From Linderina pennispora (lineage: Eukaryota; Kickxellomycota; Kickxellomycetes; Kickxellales; Kickxellaceae), in NCBI RefSeq assembly GCF_002104995.1, contig NW_024468370.1, positions 1-29,587 on the forward strand: a DNA stretch of 29,587 nucleotides, given 5' to 3'. Of the stretch, positions 1-9,537 are shown piece after piece. The position numbers were made by a program, and so were the translations under genes. The notes beneath the pieces were generated by a model, which saw nothing but the letters and a program-made list of their open reading frames with translations, ran no database searches and was not told the DNA's origin. The stretch's first letter is position 1. Every line of letters begins with the position of its first letter.

Positions 1-297
1 CCAGGAGCTGCGCCAGGAGTGGCTCGGAGAGGTCAAGTACATGGCCGACCGCATCATCGGCATGCGCAAGCAGCTGCGCGGCCGTCTGGAGGAGCTCGGG
101 TCGAAGAAGCCGTGGACCACATTACTGACCAAATCGGCATGTTCTGCTACACGGGTCTCAAGCCCGAGCAGGTCGACCGTCTGGCCCAGGAATTCCATGT
201 GTACCTGACCCGCGATGGCCGCGTGTCGATGGCTGGCATCTCGAGCGGCAACGTCAACTATCTGGCCGAGTCCATCCATGCGGTCACCAAGGACTAA
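1..297 (+). CDS. Mitochondrial-type aspartate aminotransferase, 3' end (partial, one frameshift)
   Basis: This is the C-terminal end (about 97 residues) of a PLP-dependent aspartate aminotransferase, which interconverts aspartate/2-oxoglutarate and oxaloacetate/glutamate in the malate-aspartate shuttle. The readable stretches [17 protein letters not shown] and [19 protein letters not shown] match the mitochondrial isoform (animal GOT2, yeast AAT1) better than the cytosolic one. The Arg of DGRVSMAG (codon 220-222) corresponds to the substrate carboxylate-binding Arg386 of the family. The protein reads in frame 2 up to the Trp codon at 113-115 and in frame 1 from the Asp codon at 115-117, so one G appears to be missing in tgg(g)ac. 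The stop is TAA 295-297. The PLP lysine and the targeting peptide lie outside the window. Family assignment is secure; the mitochondrial location is inferred from isoform similarity. Confidence 0.9.
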   Translation, partial: PGAAPGVARRGQVHGRPHHRHAQAAARPSGGARVEEAVDHITDQIGMFCYTGLKPEQVDRLAQEFHVYLTRDGRVSMAGISSGNVNYLAESIHAVTKD

Positions 298-853
298 GCC
301 AAAGTTTTCTTGTTCCTATTCCCCATTTTCACCTTCCGTTTCTTCAACAAAAAGCCCTGTTAGACAGCTGTTTGCATATGCGGGGGATGGCTGGCACGGG
401 TACTTGCTGTAGAAGACAGTGCGCTCTGTGGCTCCCTGTGGCTCTAGAATTGAGATGATGGATTGCTGGAAAGCGAGCCCAGGCTGATCCTCACTCTTTT
501 TGCTCAACCATGAACATGGCGGACATTGGAGCATGTTCACAATCCCTTTTACCTACAAAGACAAATATGTATCGTACATCCTATGCAGCAAGGGCGCATG
601 GCAGGACAAAAGGACGGCTCCCACGGCGCACTTATTTCTTTTTTTCGCGGCCATAGGTTTGGGCACTATCCTTCTTGGGCATTTTGCACACTCTTGGTCT
701 TTTCGGATATATGCCTCACCCAGCTGGAATGACTCGGGGACGACAGAGTCCTCCTCCAGCACTACAAACCAAGTATAAATGCGAGCGTGGCCGCCACAGA
801 AGCACATTGCAGCCACTCTGTTTCAATTCAGCCTCTCCAGCAACTTCCCACTC
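298..853. other. Intergenic: aminotransferase 3' flank and F-box gene 1 promoter
   Basis: No gene is supported here. Open frames on either strand are short, lack family resemblance and mostly begin at non-ATG codons. The right end carries a TATA-like box (774-780) ahead of the first F-box gene. Confidence 0.6.
774..780 (+). promoter_or_regulatory. TATA-like box of F-box gene 1
   Basis: TATAAAT lies 80 bases upstream of the ATG at 854, a normal distance for a fungal core promoter with a short leader. It rests on sequence and spacing only. Confidence 0.4.
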
Positions 854-2596
854 ATGCCCAACCTCGACCTTAACCAGCTGCCCGCTCCCATTCTCGTTAA
901 CATATTTGCCACTCTATGTCGAGATATACTTTCACAAATATGCTCTTATTTCTAACTATTGGGAGGTAATGGACATAGCCACCGTATGCCGTCTCTGGAA
1001 TTACTACATCCCGTCATTCACATATCGCTCAATTTTCGTACAACGGAAGATATCGAAACACTATTCTGAGCAGCACCGAAAGGAAGTCGAGAAGGTAGTG
1101 TGGTTCTCCAATATCAGCTCCATCACGTACCAGCAAAAGCGGCGCTATGCGACTGATCTATGTGTGGTCATGAAATGATGATTATACTGGCCCTCTCCTG
1201 CTCCCAGACGCACTCACCTCCTTTGGCCTCATATACCCAACCTTCAGCCATTTGGAAAAGCTTCACTTTTTTGGCAGAGGCATCCTTAGGTCTGGAACCG
1301 ACGAGCGTACCCCTGACATAGTGGGAGATGCAGTGGCGTTTTGCAAACTTTCTTTATTTTCACTTTCGCAACCTGACTAGAATTAAGCTAACCCAACAAT
1401 CATTCTCCCCGCGGACCACACTACTGAAGAACAAAACGTACCAGCTGTCCCAACATCACCTGTGTTTACTCTCTCCCCATGCTACCCTTTGTTGTTCCAG
1501 TTCTATTTCGAACACCTTCCCTATTTTTATTGCGTGAAGCCAGTATCTTTGTTCATTCACCAGCCGGTAACACTATATATAACTACCCTAGTGTTAGACT
1601 TGCGCTGCATAAACCGGCCCGAGAATTTGTTTTTTTCCGACTTCAATGCTCTGGAGACGATTAGATTCCTCAACATACATGAGCAAGTTCCACTTTTTGG
1701 TCTTTTGCCTTATTCCGCTGAGAGACCGGTTCTCCCCAATTTGAAGATTCTCCAGCTTGAATTTAAAGAGATACACGGTGCGCAGCAGCGAACTTTGGTG
1801 CAGCCTGTGTCGCTTTTACATTCGTGCCCCGAAACTCTCAGAGCTGCTCATTAGTCGGTCCACCAGGATTTACCAGGATCTGTATTCGTCATTCAGGGAC
1901 GCTCCACTAAGGACACTGTCTATTAATGAAGATCAGCGCACGCTCCTTCATATTGACACAGGAATCATCCGCAGCATCGACTGCCTACACCTGGAAACAA
2001 TTAAACCTGACGAAGGCAGCTGGTGGGATGACCCTATACACTATGTAACCCGCTTTTATTCTACAGAGTCTGCTGTACGCCGTGCTCATCTGGGCATAAC
2101 TTTGCCTTTCCCAACCCACATTTGCTGGTACAATTTGGTGTCTCTATCGCTAACTACAGATGTGGCAACCGTGACCCTAATTGTTCGTCTACTGAAGCAG
2201 CTAATTATTCTGAAGTACCTCCGGATCATGTGTATAACAATGAACCCACATGATTCTGACGTGTATTTCTGGGGCTCAAACGACCGAGAGGCTGATATCT
2301 GTGCTGCCACTGAGCCAACTGTTGTCGATTCTGCGCGCTTGGATGGCCCACCGGATACGGGAAGCATCGAAGCCATCACCCACAGTCTGCAAGTCTTTGC
2401 TATTGACACTCCAAATCATTTTGACGATGAGTCTGTATTGAAATTAACTCTTTTCTTGCCATCACTTCAGACACTTTTCGTTGCCGCTGAATATTTGGAT
2501 AAAGTTGGAAGGACCATGAGCATAATCAACCCAGGTGTTTCTGTATCTAACATTAGACAGGCTGACCGCTATTTTAATATTGATTTTAACGAATAA
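854..2596 (+). CDS. F-box-like protein 1, full length but frame-disrupted
   Basis: The start is ATG 854. The N-terminus (MPNLDLNQLPAPILVNIF, then IATVCRLWNYYIPSF) has the pattern of an F-box, the Skp1-binding module of SCF ubiquitin ligases. The rest has leucine-rich, LRR-like stretches (LPNLKILQLEF; SLQTLFVAAEYL). The protein moves through frame 2 (854 to about 940), frame 3 (to 1172), frame 1 (1174 to about 1829) and frame 2 (to the stop at 2594-2596). One extra base is implied at about 900-950, at 1173, and in the CCCC near 1827-1830. Stops TAG 1378 and TAA 1384 interrupt frame 1, but frame 2 across them reads NLTRIKL, so a compensating indel pair would remove them. The net length would be about 579 aa, close to its two neighbours. 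It may be a pseudogene, but essential genes in this window show the same kind of lesion. The substrate is unknown. Confidence 0.6.
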
Positions 2597-3728
2597 ACTG
2601 CTTCGCCCATGCCACTTGCCTTACATATGCTTTAGTTGTTATTATCATTCTCATTAGCGGCATGCATGTATCCCCTGAAATGAATGTTGCAGTATGCATA
2701 TCAGCTTAGCCAATTCTGTAGATCGGACATTAGAAAAGTCTGTATTTGGATCTGTTGTTCTGTGGGGACCCAAGAGCTACATTGGCTCGAAAGTTCGCTA
2801 CCCTTCTGAGTGTGGTTCCAAATTCACAGGATTTCAGGGACCCATGGACCAAATCCCCTTGGCTACAATGGCTGTTCATACTATTTCAGGATGGCAATAG
2901 CAATTCTTTATCCATGGAATTGGTTGTGTCAAGTGGATATCGTAATGTTGTGTCTGGTGAAGATGAGGCTATATACCAACATCTGTCGTCTTCCCTTTAT
3001 CCTTTTATTACTGTGTCTCTTTATGTAAAGCGCATGTACTAATGACAAAATTACTAAACGCAGACCAGTTACTCATACAACTGTTGGTGTTGTTGGAAAA
3101 CGTATATTGGCATACAGTAATATCCTCTCAAGAGAGCTCTGCTGTTACTCAGCACTGTGCAACCACATTTGCACAGCCAATATTCTAGTCTCCTTACATG
3201 TATATAATCTACGAGTACGATTAGCAATACGCTGTTTGACTAGTCATTTTCTATCCACGAAGTAAGTGGTGCTTATCTCCACCAACTGATGCTGCATGCA
3301 CTCAGGATTGAAGCCCGACCTTCAACTGCGCAGCCTGCCTTGTAGGTTATAGTACATTGGTTATCTTCTGCTGCTCTCCAGAGTTGAATATGATCGATTC
3401 CTGGGTGGAGAATGATTTTGTGCGCTCAGGCCTTGTGGATAACGGTGATCTCTTCAGATTTACATTAAGGATTTGGTCATCATGAGCCATGGGTGTAGAA
3501 AACTCAATGCATCACAGCTATGATCCACGTGCCTGGCCACAATTGATGCCTTCTGCCGCAGCTGTAGTTGAGGTGATGTGAGCGACGCAGTGGGCACTCA
3601 GCTCTCATCTCCCTTCCCTTCGTTGAAAATATTTTGCACATCATACCCTTCGCACGAAACTCTTTGACCAGCAGGCAGCTTTTCATTCTTCTTTCAAACG
3701 TTTAAACGCGTAGACGTGTAGCACCACT
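2597..3728. other. Intergenic, with a possible coding relic at about 2690-3042
   Basis: No complete gene is supported. Frame 1 is open without an ATG from 2746 to 3042 (98 codons), and frame 3 is open from an ATG at about 2694 to 2900. Positions 2752-2791 match 5590-5629, downstream of F-box gene 2, at 30 of 40 bases without gaps. The remainder is AT-rich, and I see no RNA gene or transposon end. The last 100 bases before 3729 are the presumed promoter and leader of F-box gene 2. Confidence 0.5.
2752..2791 (+). repeat. 40-nt block shared with the flank of F-box gene 2 (copy 1)
   Basis: This block aligns ungapped with 5590-5629, with 30 of 40 identities ending in a shared ATTGGCTCGAA. It begins 156 bases past the stop of F-box gene 1. 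It fits a remnant of tandem duplication of a gene plus its 3' flank, or a conserved relic exon. Confidence 0.5.
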
Positions 3729-5493
3729 ATGAGCCACGTTCCGCCGCATATCATCGAAGGTATCATTTCGTACACGGTCAAGAGGGACAGGCTGTCCCCA
3801 GGGCTTCAGAGCACAATCTGGCTGCGTGCTATTCCCGCTGATAGGTGTTTGTCGAGAGTGGAGATATGTTGCCAAACGGTTCCTAGGCGAGTCCGCCAGC
3901 ATCTTCATCAACCCACGTAAGCTGACCCTTAAGGACAAATCAGAATATGTGCATACACTCGAAGATATTATTGCGTTCGGGCTCGAGCAGCGTGTTCGTC
4001 ATTTACTGCTTGCTTGCCATATCGTGGATATCGCCGACGGAACTGCATACTCAGCAGTTGACTCTCTGTTTGCCCAGTGCAAAGGCAAGCTCAGGAATGT
4101 CCATGCAGTCACCCTCAGTATCTCTGTTGACCGCTCTCACTATCAGTATAACAGGTACGCATCTCGTCTGCCTAGGTTTAGCCCGCGGGCACTCGCCAGT
4201 CTAGAAAACGAGTTTTGTTTGAACGTCAGTCGTGTCAGTGAACTGCTCAGGGAGGCGATGCCAAACATTGTTTCGGTACTGTATTATGGTGACGAGAATT
4301 CCATGCTAAACAAATAGCGGATTAACACACATGCGCTGTCAGCATTTCTGGGCGCCGCGCCGTCAGCCCAGTATTTGAGTATTCATTGCGGTGAGTTTTC
4401 GTATGCAGCTTTGGAAAGTTCGCTGGCACCCAATGTCAAGCAAATGCACGTTTATTTGAGCGACGATGGCAGTAGCGGCAGTGCTGACCTGGTTATACGC
4501 TATGCGGACCATGTGGAGACACTATCCGTAGATATCACTGAGTACGAGTCGTTCAGAAAACTGTTCAAGAGGCTAACAGGCGGGCTGCCTGTTGTATATT
4601 CACAGCTGCGCACGTTCAAGACATCGTCTTACATTTGTGGGATACGCAATGACAACAGCTACACACTCCAGGCTAACCCTTTCCCGGAGCTGCGGCGACT
4701 CGTATGCAAGGAGATATATCCATTCCCCACCAGCCTTGTGCTTCTATGGATCCAGCCTACGGTAGAGGTGGTGAAGGTGACCCTGTATGGCGAGGTGTAT
4801 GAAAGGTTTGCCAGAGATGGCGTGTTCTCTGCTGGCTCGTTCCCAAATCTGCGCTATATGGATCTGACATGGGATGTAACTGAAAATGAGCATTTGTATG
4901 TTGACCCAATATGCGATCTCAGGCGCTTACTGTCGCTCAGTCCGGTTCTCGAAAAAGGCATTTTCAAAGTACGCGTCGCTCGTCCCAATCGGACAATGAC
5001 CGCCTTGTATAAATGCGGGTATGAAGTGGACTTGAACATAGCTGGCGTCGAGTTCACCATTGCCGAAGCAATCCGGTTGATCAGCAAGTTCCCTGGGCTG
5101 CAATCAATGGCAGTGATACTGAAAGACAATGGGGACGCTAACGAGCGAGGATGTATTTCTGATGCCGATATCGAGGTGTTCCAGCAAAAGAATGTGCCCC
5201 CAGTGAGTGCAAGGCTCACCAGATTGTGCGTCGCAGTTGTTAACTTTACCTCATGTTCATACACGGCACTGCACATCTTGCTGATGGCCAGTATCTTCAA
5301 GTCCATCAAGCGAATCGAGATTGACAGCGTTGGTAGTAAGCCCAACAGCGAAATTCTCGCAGCATTTGACAAGGCCAAAGAATGCAGATACTTTAACAGG
5401 GACGCGCAAGACCGAGTTCGATGCATGGAGGCTAGGCTGTCTGGGAACCGCATATACTTGGATTTCGAATTCGATGAGGCGAATCAGATATAG
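3729..5493 (+). CDS. F-box-like protein 2, with one frameshift and one in-frame TAG
   Basis: The start is ATG 3729 (MSHVPPHIIEGIISYTV). The F-box-like core continues after a +1 shift near 3826-3835 as LIGVCREWRYVAKRFL, then stays in frame 1 to the stop at 5491-5493. A single in-frame TAG at 4315-4317 splits the frame, with clearly protein-like sequence on both sides (NIVSVLYYGDENSMLNK, stop, RINTHALSAFLGA). Ignoring both lesions gives about 587 aa, near the lengths of the other two F-box genes. The C-terminus (RIYLDFEFDE) resembles that of gene 1 (RYFNIDFNE), supporting paralogy. An N-terminal F-box implies an SCF adaptor role; the target is not predictable. Whether the TAG is real, an error, or part of a tiny intron cannot be settled from the sequence. 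Confidence 0.62.
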
Positions 5494-6362
5494 CTTGTGG
5501 CGTGAAGACTAGAATAGGAGTAAACACATCTAGCGTGTCCCGCTTTGAGTTTGTGTTCCAATATCAATTGTTTAATATCTGCAATGCGACTGTCGTTTTG
5601 CAGCGACCAGAAAGCCATATTGGCTCGAATGGCCACCACATTTCCGAGCGCTATCTCGGCGCATTATGCCAAGGGCATATAATTCACAGCCGGAGCACGT
5701 ATCCAGAATTCACACATATCGCCTCTTGAGTGCTTTTCTATACGTTGAAACTGCAAAGCGTACGGAACGATCAATTAGATAAAACGCTTGCAGAAATGAG
5801 TCCTGCCATACACATAGTTCCTGCTGAGATACCAGCGTGTGAACTACGAGATGGAGTATGCCACAGTATACTCAACTCGCGCCTTCTTGGTCTTGTAGAT
5901 GCTAAATGCATTTACTGTCTAACTGGTGTGCGGTCTGCAGACCTCTGTCTTTCGCAGCCCAGGTATATGAAGCAAGCATACCCTTAGCTCCATAGTCTAT
6001 TTTGAGATAAAGCCCCAGTGCTGAATCTAAAGGAACCGACTGGAGAGTGGGTACCAGAGAGAGCAATAGGCCGGTTCTTTGTAGATGTCCCATCACTTGT
6101 CATTTTGCCTTCCTTACTCTCGCAATGAAAAGTCTCACCCATTCTGAAGGTATAGCTCAATAGGTCTTTTGCACAGGGAGAGTTTGTTGAAGTTAAACGC
6201 AGGAGATGAAAGTGGGCAATAGTGGATTTGTTTAAATAGCAAGCCATCTCAGATTCATAATCCCTCCTGCCTCTCCTTTCTCCACAACTTCATCCCTTGA
6301 CAGTTTTTGCGCACTCAACCAACCAAATCACTCTGTTCTTTGCCAAAAGCTGAACATTCAAC
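5494..6362. other. Intergenic, with relic-like open frames
   Basis: No gene is supported. Open stretches of 60-85 codons exist in several frames of this AT-rich DNA without family resemblance. Positions 5590-5629 are the second copy of the 40-nt block. TTTAAAT at 6231-6237 could be a weak TATA element for the gene starting at 6363, 126 bases downstream. Confidence 0.5.
5590..5629 (+). repeat. 40-nt block shared with the flank of F-box gene 1 (copy 2)
   Basis: This is the partner of 2752-2791 (30/40 identical, no gaps). It starts 97 bases past the stop of F-box gene 2. Two reading frames give similar short peptides in both copies (VVLxxPxSxIGS, and LxFCxDxxAxLAR), so its coding frame, if any, is ambiguous. 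Confidence 0.5.
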
Positions 6363-6939
6363 ATGGCGACTATTATTGACATGGCTACACGGCCAGGGGT
6401 TTTCCTCGTAATTAGCTTTAGCGATTCGTACCAGCGGTTTTTGCTCTCAATTCATTGTCCAAAGCTTCAGAAACGCATATTCTATGTGCCCGCAACAATG
6501 GAAGAGTTTGGGAAGACCATTGTCACAGACTGTGAGCATTGGCATACCCCCAGTGTGATCTATGCCCGGTATTACGAGGCCATCGAGGAAAACCAAATAA
6601 TGGAAGCAGTGAGAATGGCACCAGCTACAAACTTCTTCAGCCCGTTTGAGTATTTTGCCTGTGTGTTCAACGACATCAAGTACGCATTCGACGTGGAAAA
6701 GTGCGAGATGGCGGCCAAGCGAGCACTGATGCGCAGAAAAAAACAAGGAGAGCATTCTGTTTGAAATCTACTATAGTAGTGATGATGACCCAGTCGAGTT
6801 TCACTATGCGCAAGAGCAATCAGCCTCAGCACAGTGGACTACAGCATTCTTCAAGGACCTGAAAAAGCCAAGCATTTGCTTAAAGAAGACCGGTGGCTTT
6901 GTGAAGAGGGGTATGAGCATGGTTATGAGCAAGCTCTGA
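6363..6939 (+). CDS. Small unrecognised protein (about 191 aa, one frameshift)
   Basis: I do not recognise this family. From ATG 6363 (MATIIDMATRPGVFLVISF), frame 3 runs to a TGA at 6762-6764. A protein-like continuation in frame 1 (ESILFEIYYSSDDDPVEFHY, ending in KRGMSMVMSKL) runs to TGA 6937-6939. The switch falls in an A7 run at 6737-6743; six A residues would join the two parts as RRKNKES. The protein has no signal peptide or membrane span, is fairly aromatic (FFSPFEYFACVF), and ends in a basic tail. It lies between F-box genes 2 and 3 on the same strand, with gaps too large for shared transcription to be assumed. Continuity across the A7 run and good codon structure suggest a real gene; function is unknown. 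Confidence 0.6.
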
Positions 6940-7355
6940 ACATGGCTCAGTTTGCCTATATTCTCGTCATAGAATGCATCAAGTTGTTTTACTAAGTTAC
7001 ACACAATTGCTGATGCAAAAAGCAAATCCATACATGAAAATACATGCAGACCTTCACAATGAATAGCATGCTGCTACGGCAGCATCAGACTGGCATTCTA
7101 AAAAAAAGTCTCCAGATCAAAAATAGATTCTACCTTGAAGTCAGAGCTAGCACTGGCTAATGCAAATGCCAAAGCATGCAAGTCATGGAAAATAAGACTG
7201 CTGTCGTCAACCAACAATCCAGGATATATAAAGGCGTGGTGCAGGGTCCGGGGTCCTAACTACCTTCTCACTACAACACCACTTTGCCCGGTATATTCAC
7301 CCATTTTGCATATCTCGTTTCTGAAACAGCCCAATACTCAATCCCTGGACCAACA
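6940..7355. other. Intergenic: 3' flank of the small gene and F-box gene 3 promoter
   Basis: AT-rich sequence with no supported gene. It contains an A8 run near 7100 and a TATA box at 7225-7232. Confidence 0.6.
7225..7232 (+). promoter_or_regulatory. TATA box of F-box gene 3
   Basis: TATATAAA sits 131 bases upstream of ATG 7356. It is the closest match to a consensus TATA element in the window. The leader between them has no ATG. Confidence 0.45.
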
Positions 7356-9089
7356 ATGAGTTACGCACAAACCCTGCCATTCATCATCCTGGAGAGGATC
7401 GTCGACTATGTGCTAGAGTTTCATCCGCTCCCAGGCCTAGCCAGCTCAAGCAAATGCGACTTGTGTATAGCAGAATGGGCGCTGCCGGGCGTGTGCAAGC
7501 ATTGGCGGAAGGTGTCACTCGCTCATCTGTACAAGTCTGTCAGTTGGAACACGATCAAGAATATTCGTGGAGGCTGCAAGACAAGCAGGTTCCTGTCCAA
7601 CAAGTTCATGAATGCGATCAGGAATGAGGGAGCCGGAGTCGTGAAGAATTTTACTGTCGCATGCCGACGAGATATGATTCTTGATGGCTCGTATGTCAAG
7701 GAGCTAGGTATGCTGCCTAGCACCTGCAAGGTTTTGCCTGGGGTCAGTATCCTAGACCTCAGTATCCTGTCATCGTCAGATGAGACAGACATTGACTTGG
7801 ATGAGTCCAAGGACAACATCTTGTCCTTTTGCGCAGCAATCAGAAGGATGTTTCCCAATGTGAGCAAGCTGAAGGTTACTGGTTCAACACGCCGTATCCA
7901 GCCAAAGGACGACGAGCTACTGGACACGATCACCTGTCGGCTTGTGAATCCAGATATCCCGGCTGCCTCAGCAGAAAGCCATGTCAAGTTCAGTCGGTCC
8001 TTTTCTAGTCTGCAGTATCTGAATGGCAGCATCAGTGGCCACAACTCGCCGATTATCGAACTCACCCGGAGACATGCGTCATCGCTGGAGTTCTTGGCGA
8101 TCCGCACTGCCATACCGGAAGCGATTTCTCGGATTTGTTACCGCAGCAGTGGAGAGGGACTCGTGTATAGCAGATTAAAGGTCTTCTCCATTTTTCCTGG
8201 CGGCTCCGAGATTCACTTTGACACGAAGTACAAGTTTCAGGAAGTCAGACATGTACCATTCCCAGTACTCTGTACTGTCAACAGCATTAGCCCCTACCCG
8301 TTCGCTGGGGATGTGGTGTTCCGCGGCAACACAAAGAGTCTAAGCAAGTTCACAGTGCTGCTGACAAGGCACAACTTGGATACGTTCCTGACAAATGGCG
8401 TGCTTAAAAGAGAGCGTTTGATGGCCCTCGATGTCGCGGAGTACATGTACTTTGGACCAGCCACCGGCACAATGCCGATATCCGATATGCTGCGGGCCGC
8501 CCTCCCAGCTGAGAGCACCATGAAAATGTTCAAGTTCGATACGGTGCATCCGATCCGGTTTGAGTCTGTCTGGCCATCGCTAGAGACGATTGGAGCCAGA
8601 ATGGAGTCACTCCGAATTCGTTCACTCGCTTGCACCCTTGAGCAGGTTATTTCGCTGGTTAATGTGCTGCCGCTGATCAAGACCCTCGAGTTCGAGTGTG
8701 TATCGACGCCAAGCCTAATGGGTACCGATAGACTGCATGATGGATGTGAAGGGGCGTGCAGGCTGGCTTCACATCCGGCCGAGCCCAGTGACAAGCCTAA
8801 GCATGTGAGGTTCATGGAGACACACCTAGACTGTATCTGCAACGACATGGCTGTGGCCGAGGTGCTGTATATGCAGCACTACCCGCTCTCTCTGTCGTTG
8901 AAGAACTTTTATGTGGGCACGCGTGGTTCTAACCTGATGCTCGCTAGCCGGATGGTGGTGCTTATGTCCCTGCTTTGTCCGCGCATCGGACTCTACGACC
9001 TGTGCGGCCAGCCGGCATATGATTCCCTGGTGCAGCGGCTCGAGCAGAGCCGGCTGGAGAGTACTCGGCAACGTGCGTCGCACGCCTGA
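7356..9089 (+). CDS. F-box-like protein 3 (intact, 577 aa)
   Basis: This is an uninterrupted frame from ATG 7356 to TGA 9087-9089. The frame is open upstream to about 7284 but has no earlier ATG, and the TATA box at 7225 supports this start. Residues 1-70 fit an F-box: LPFIILERIVDYVLEF, a variable loop, then LPGVCKHWRKVSLAHLYKS. The remainder is a divergent solenoid-like region with hydrophobic repeats (VSILDLSILSS, MFPNVSKLKVTG, VLPLIKTLEFE) but no clean LRR register. It is about the same length as the two upstream genes and shares only the general architecture, so an expanded, fast-evolving family is likely. The expected role is a substrate adaptor in an SCF ubiquitin ligase; Skp1 binding is inferred. 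Codon use is closer to the housekeeping genes than that of gene 1. Confidence 0.72.
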   Translation: MSYAQTLPFIILERIVDYVLEFHPLPGLASSSKCDLCIAEWALPGVCKHWRKVSLAHLYKSVSWNTIKNIRGGCKTSRFLSNKFMNAIRNEGAGVVKNFTVACRRDMILDGSYVKELGMLPSTCKVLPGVSILDLSILSSSDETDIDLDESKDNILSFCAAIRRMFPNVSKLKVTGSTRRIQPKDDELLDTITCRLVNPDIPAASAESHVKFSRSFSSLQYLNGSISGHNSPIIELTRRHASSLEFLAIRTAIPEAISRICYRSSGEGLVYSRLKVFSIFPGGSEIHFDTKYKFQEVRHVPFPVLCTVNSISPYPFAGDVVFRGNTKSLSKFTVLLTRHNLDTFLTNGVLKRERLMALDVAEYMYFGPATGTMPISDMLRAALPAESTMKMFKFDTVHPIRFESVWPSLETIGARMESLRIRSLACTLEQVISLVNVLPLIKTLEFECVSTPSLMGTDRLHDGCEGACRLASHPAEPSDKPKHVRFMETHLDCICNDMAVAEVLYMQHYPLSLSLKNFYVGTRGSNLMLASRMVVLMSLLCPRIGLYDLCGQPAYDSLVQRLEQSRLESTRQRASHA

Positions 9090-9537
9090 GTGTGCGGCAT
9101 TCTCCGCCGCTACTGCTTGCGGCAGGCGGTTCTTCTGGGAAGTAGCGACGATCGCACGCTCGACTGGCAGATCGTCCCTCGCTTTCGCCATCCCGTGCTC
9201 GTGTCTCAACTCCAGCCAATGGCGTGTTCCCAGCAGCCGCGAGAAAACCTGTACAACAGCTGGAAAGAGGGCCTGAGAGTGCAAGTGTGATCTCAGGAAC
9301 AGGCAGAATAATGGCCCGACAGCAAAGCGGTTGGCGTCCTCCAGACTACCCGGGCTGGCGTTTCCACATCCTTCTCTTCTCCGCAACAATACAACTTTAT
9401 CTGCTTTTCTTCCTCGTCTATAAACTCACTGCACTAGTGTCTTTATCTTTGCGTGTCGGTCTTATTCTCGCGATTGCTGCTGTATCCGGTTTAACTGAAA
9501 CTTCAACCTTTAACAATTTCCCATCTGTATTCTTTCA
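9090..9537. other. Intergenic: F-box gene 3 end and vigilin promoter/leader
   Basis: The F-box frame stays open for 66 codons beyond the TGA (to 9290) with no recognisable similarity. The right part is pyrimidine-rich (CTTCTCTTCTCC, TCTTTATCTTTG), as is common in leaders of strongly expressed fungal genes, and holds a TATAAA at 9419. Confidence 0.55.
9419..9424 (+). promoter_or_regulatory. TATA box of vigilin
   Basis: TATAAA lies 119 bases upstream of the vigilin ATG, followed by a T/C-rich tract without upstream ATG codons. Confidence 0.4.

Noticed and set aside
675-853. Extension of F-box gene 1 upstream of ATG 854 in frame 3
   Set aside because: The upstream part has no F-box character, overlaps the TATA box and is not in frame with the MPNLDLNQLP start.
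3180-3360. Possible tRNA or structured RNA in the F-box intergenic DNA
   Set aside because: No GGTTCGA-type B box or cloverleaf stems could be found.
4276-4317. A 42-nt intron removing the TAG of F-box gene 2
   Set aside because: The donor (GTACTG) is poor, the length is very short, and the removed segment reads like protein. It is kept only as an alternative.
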